DNA from: Cycas panzhihuaensis
Taxonomy: Eukaryota > Cycadophyta
Direction: 5' to 3'
Assembly: GCA_023213395.1 (NCBI GenBank)
Contig: CM041465.1
Location: forward strand, 246,023,741 to 246,087,740
Length of the DNA: 64,000 bases
Shown: positions 60,561 to 64,000 of the stretch, in pieces
Layout: the number at the start of each line of letters is the position of its first letter
Numbering within the stretch: the first letter of the stretch is position 1
The notes under the pieces: model-generated
The model's database searches: none
What the model was told of the DNA's origin: nothing
Seen by the model: the letters and a program-made list of their open reading frames with translations, nothing else
Position numbers and translations under genes: made by a program

Positions 60561-61250
60561 ATAGGCTACTTGGTTTGGTAAACTTGATCTTAAGATTAGG
60601 TTGATTTGGTGTTCAATGTCTCTTATGGATGGTAAGCTCTTCGGTAACTTATTTGACATGATATTATTATACTCCTATAATAGCCCTACTACCTTACTCA
60701 GCATCTCTATGTTATCCTTTGCTTTCTATCTTGGTACCAATAAATAATAAGTGCTAACCTCTCATATATATTTCATAAATTCTTTAATGGTTAATACATT
60801 TTCTATGTGCCATTCTTCCTTAAGTGGTAATAGCTTCACCTATACACCATCCTTCTACAATATATAAGTATTATTCTTTCTATCATAAAAGGTACCCTTA
60901 TCATACTACTATGGCCTTCCTAATAATATATGGAATGCATCCATCAAGATCACACCACATCATATCTCATCCTGATATGATTTCTTGATACTAAATTTAA
61001 CTAAACATCTTTTGTCAATAATCACCTCATCTCTTTTTCTAAAATAGGAAATGTAATATAGATATGGATGTGCTTCACAACATAATCCTAATTTTTTTAC
61101 CATTTAATTAGAGACCATATTCTCATAATGACCACTATCTGTTATAACTTTACATACCTTTCCTCCCATGGTATATTTTATTCTAAAAATGGTAATCCAT
61201 GGCCATGAATCATTGTTTATGTTTACCTTTCCTTTATCTTGTATAGGTTA
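60561..61250 (-). pseudogene. Protease region of the chromovirus-like element
   Basis: The minus strand reads VITDSGHYENMVS (active D-S-G present), MVKKLGLCCEAHP, KRCLVKFSIKKSYQDEI, MDAFHILLGRP and YDKGTFYDRKNNTYIL, a standard order for Ty3 protease and its C-terminal extension, with stops between. Confidence 0.8.
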
Positions 61251-61650
61251 TTGTCTTAGTGCTATAAGGCATTAAGCTCTTACTTTCATTTACCATAACT
61301 CCTTTATTACCATCTTCATTTTGGGCTAAGTTCATCTTTGGATGTTCCTCCTATCTCTAGGATTATTCCTTATAGTAATGAGGGTATTCAAATGCCTAGT
61401 ATCCTTCTTTCCTATATTTGAAATAAATAAAAGATTGTCTCCATCCTCTTCCACCACTAAAATCTCTACCTTGTTGGGCTCTTGGAAATCCTCTTCCCCT
61501 AGGTTGATTTTGAGTTCCTCTTCCTCCTTATATTCCATCTTGCCTCTCTCCTTCTTATCTTTCCACCCTATTAGATGATTCTCCACTTACATAGGGGATT
61601 CCTCCTCTACCTTTATATAAAGACGATGAACCACTTGCCACCATAGAGAG
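61251..61650 (-). pseudogene. gag: gag C-terminal remnant of the chromovirus-like element
   Basis: A Gly/Arg-rich stretch on the minus strand (NQPRGRGFPRAQQGRDFSG, near 61480) is followed by a ruined zinc knuckle. It reads YFKY, KEGY, AFEY where Cys-x-x-Cys, Gly-His and Cys are expected, so all cysteines are Tyr. The N-terminal gag domain was not found. Confidence 0.6.
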
Positions 61651-61904
61651 CCTTTAAGTAGCATGCTTATTTTACTTCTTTCTACCTTAATGCTAACTAA
61701 TAGAAATCAGCTAGACTGGGTGATATTATCCTTAATACTACTCAAATAGAAGTCAGCTAGAACTTCTCCAAAAACTAGCAAGCTAATTTTCAATGGTCAT
61801 AACTTTTGATATAGATGTTAGAATTAACTTTCGTCTAAACCATTGAAATCCTCATTTAGATGCCTTTAATTTGAATGGTTACATGGCATATTTTTGACTA
61901 GATT

Positions 61905-62125
61905 TTTGGAATGTTATAAGGCCCTTGGCCTAGTTGTGGGCTATTTTAGCTTGGTCTACTTGAATAAACCTTTAAGTTAGTATAAAAATAACTAAATTCT
62001 AACCACCAAGTGAAAAGGTATGGTTTAATTAGTAGAGCCCAAATTTTAGAGAAAAAAAACACTATAAAGTTAAAAATGAATTAAATTATAACAAAGGTTA
62101 AGATACTCTTATATCACAAACAAAG
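61905..62125 (+). repeat. Dispersed direct repeat, copy 2
   Basis: See 57680-57880. This copy has AAGGCCCTTGGCCTAG, an inverted motif, at its left end. Confidence 0.55.
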
Positions 62126-64000
62126 TTTATAAATAATGAGGTTAGTGTTAGATAGAATAAAAGATAAATAAATTTAGATCTACAAGTGAGTTTAGTGCAT
62201 AAGGGGATTAAAGGGAATAAGTAGGAAAGAAGGACTAAATATTCTTTATGGAAAAGAGGTTTTAATAAGGGCATGTGAAGGTGATATATAGAGCAATGTA
62301 AAAAGTTAAGTAAGAAACATATTAGAATATAAGAAGGTTGTAGGTAGGAAAATTTAGGATGCATAGGGTAAAGAGTCAATGTTAAGGTAGGGGGGTTTAC
62401 AATGATAGAATAAAGGAATGAAACTTGTTGTGATAAAGAAACTTCCTAGAGAATGAGATGCAAAGAGGTATATCAAGTGAAATAAGAATTTTACCTACTA
62501 AGAGTTAGGGAATTAGGAAGTCAAGTTTTAATTTAGTTATAGGATCTTGTTGTATAAAGGTTTATGAATTTTTCTAAAATTAAATGATTAGGATAAACAA
62601 GAAAAGGTCTAAAAGAAATGGGCAAGTATATTATAGGATCTAAATTTAAAGTAAGTACCTTTTTAAAGACATCCCATTTATCATATTTTTCCTTAAGCTA
62701 CTCATTGATGGGTGTTTTCTCACTTGATTCATGTATGTCACTTGACTTTTCATCATATTATTCATTAATAAGCTCCTCATTAGATTATTTTTTAATCTAC
62801 TTAACTAGTTCTTCCCTTGCTTCTTTCTAATCCTTTATCTTTTCTTTAAGAATTTCTAGTTTGGCTATTAATATTTATTTTGATTTGGCTATTAATTTTG
62901 GCAATGTATCTAGTGCTCTTAATTGGGTTTCTTGCTGACTCTTTCCCCTATCTTCTTCTCACCATTTTTCTATAAGGCTTTTGAAATTTTCATTATATTT
63001 ACACTTGTATTAATGTTTGTCCTACCACCTTTTCATCAAACTTATATAAAAAATATCTTGAAAAGGATATCTAATCAATTTAGGGAAATCATACATTAGA
63101 TGCCCACTCACAAGTTTTTCCATATAAATATGGCATAATAATTATACCAAAATCTTGTTTTAATGCTCTATGTGAGAATTTAAGGACTACCTTGATCCTA
63201 TCCAACTATTCTATGGGTTATACTCCTCCATCTCTATATGTGTAGGAATATCTATATGATTTTCTGTAATTCCCTTGTAGGGTTCCATCATTAAATATCA
63301 ACTTCAAATGAAATTCAATACATCAAATTAGAATTAAATTACATCATCTAATAACTTAAAATAAGGGACTCTAAACTAGGATTCTAATAATTTATATAAA
63401 ATCAAATTCTAACTTATGTAGTATAAGTTATAGCCAAAAATATCTAGGTGCCTCCTTTAAAATAATAAACTAAAAAAATAAGGGTTTTTAGCCCCTTAAG
63501 TTTCTAGCCCCTAGTCATATGCTCTCTCGGTAAGACCATTGACTACCAATTAGGGGGATAAAGAATCTCAAAAAAATTCTAATTATACTTAATTTCATTG
63601 ACATTAATAAAAATAAAATTCCAAGTTGGCATTTATCTATTTGACTCTTGTTTACTCATGTTTACTACATTTATTTCATTCCTTTATTTTTTGAAATGAG
63701 GATAATCATAATGATATTCCTTGATATGTGATAAGTACTTCTTTGTAGACTTAGTGTGCTATTAAGCCTTTACCCTCATTGACTAGGTAATATGATTACT
63801 CCTATTATTGGTGCTAGTGCCATGCCTTCTAAACAATTATTATTGTCATGGAAATCCTTAAATAAGACTTTATTCATTCATTGATATTTATGCCCTCTTC
63901 TAAGCCTCTAACTTTTATGGCTATAAATAATTGAAATATAATAATCATTATGGATGGCCCTCTTCAAGCAAACGATGAATAAGCACGGTAAGTCTACATC
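62126..64000. other. AT-rich right flank, no clear gene
   Basis: 62600-62880 on the minus strand gives a stop-riddled Lys/Glu-rich stretch (LEILKEKIKD, KEAREELVK, DEKSSDIHESSEKTP) that could be a decayed coiled-coil or gag N-terminus upstream of the Ty3 pol. Beyond 62900 nothing was recognised; open frames are short and A/T-driven. Confidence 0.3.

Overview
The window looks like intergenic repeat DNA from a large plant nuclear genome. Almost every recognisable base belongs to LTR retrotransposons inserted into one another. Plant origin is shown by Tat-type Ty3/gypsy gag-pol, a Copia element primed by initiator tRNA-Met, a plant mobile domain (PMD) gene, and a captured plant-type tandem-BRCT gene. 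The species cannot be named. No host gene, rRNA, tRNA or CRISPR array was found. Bases 1-26850 are visibly GC-richer than the AT-rich remainder.

Layout, deduced from terminal TG...CA ends and target-site duplications (TSDs). (1) An outer Tat-like Ty3 element on the + strand has a gag stub at 1-77, resumes at 13713, and ends in a 2.59-kb LTR at 24260-26850. (2) A second copy of the same family (78-13712, TSD CATAC) sits inside the gag of the first. It has lost RT, RNase H and integrase. (3) A 1.05-kb solo LTR (5721-6773, TSD CAAGG) interrupts its protease. (4) From 26851 to 53996 lies a third, diverged Tat-like element on the - strand. It keeps gag and protease, has a roughly 6-kb satellite array in its 3' UTR, and has lost the rest of pol. 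(5) A Copia element (27174-34778, - strand, TSD AGGAG) sits in its 3' LTR. (6) A 5.95-kb LTR element without gag-pol (46186-52132, - strand, TSD GAGGT) sits in its 5' LTR and carries a captured tandem-BRCT gene. (7) Element 3 in turn lies in an old Copia remnant (54002-54481). (8) A decayed chromovirus-like Ty3 element on the - strand fills about 58200-61650, and AT-rich sequence without recognisable genes covers the rest.

The most interesting entity is the Tat-like family of elements 1 and 2. Its order is LTR-gag-protease-RT-RNase H-integrase, then a gene on the opposite strand with a TATA box, introns, a PMD and a coiled-coil tail, then a separate sense-strand RNase H domain (archaeal-like, aRNH), then the LTR. 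Both copies share this plan, so it is ancestral to the family. Hairpins recur in the antisense first intron and after the integrase frame; stems persist although the two copies differ in sequence.

All coding regions are decayed. Many stops are CAG/CAA to TAG/TAA or TGG to TAG changes, as expected from deamination of methylated cytosines. The genes can be read as former systems, not as current functions.
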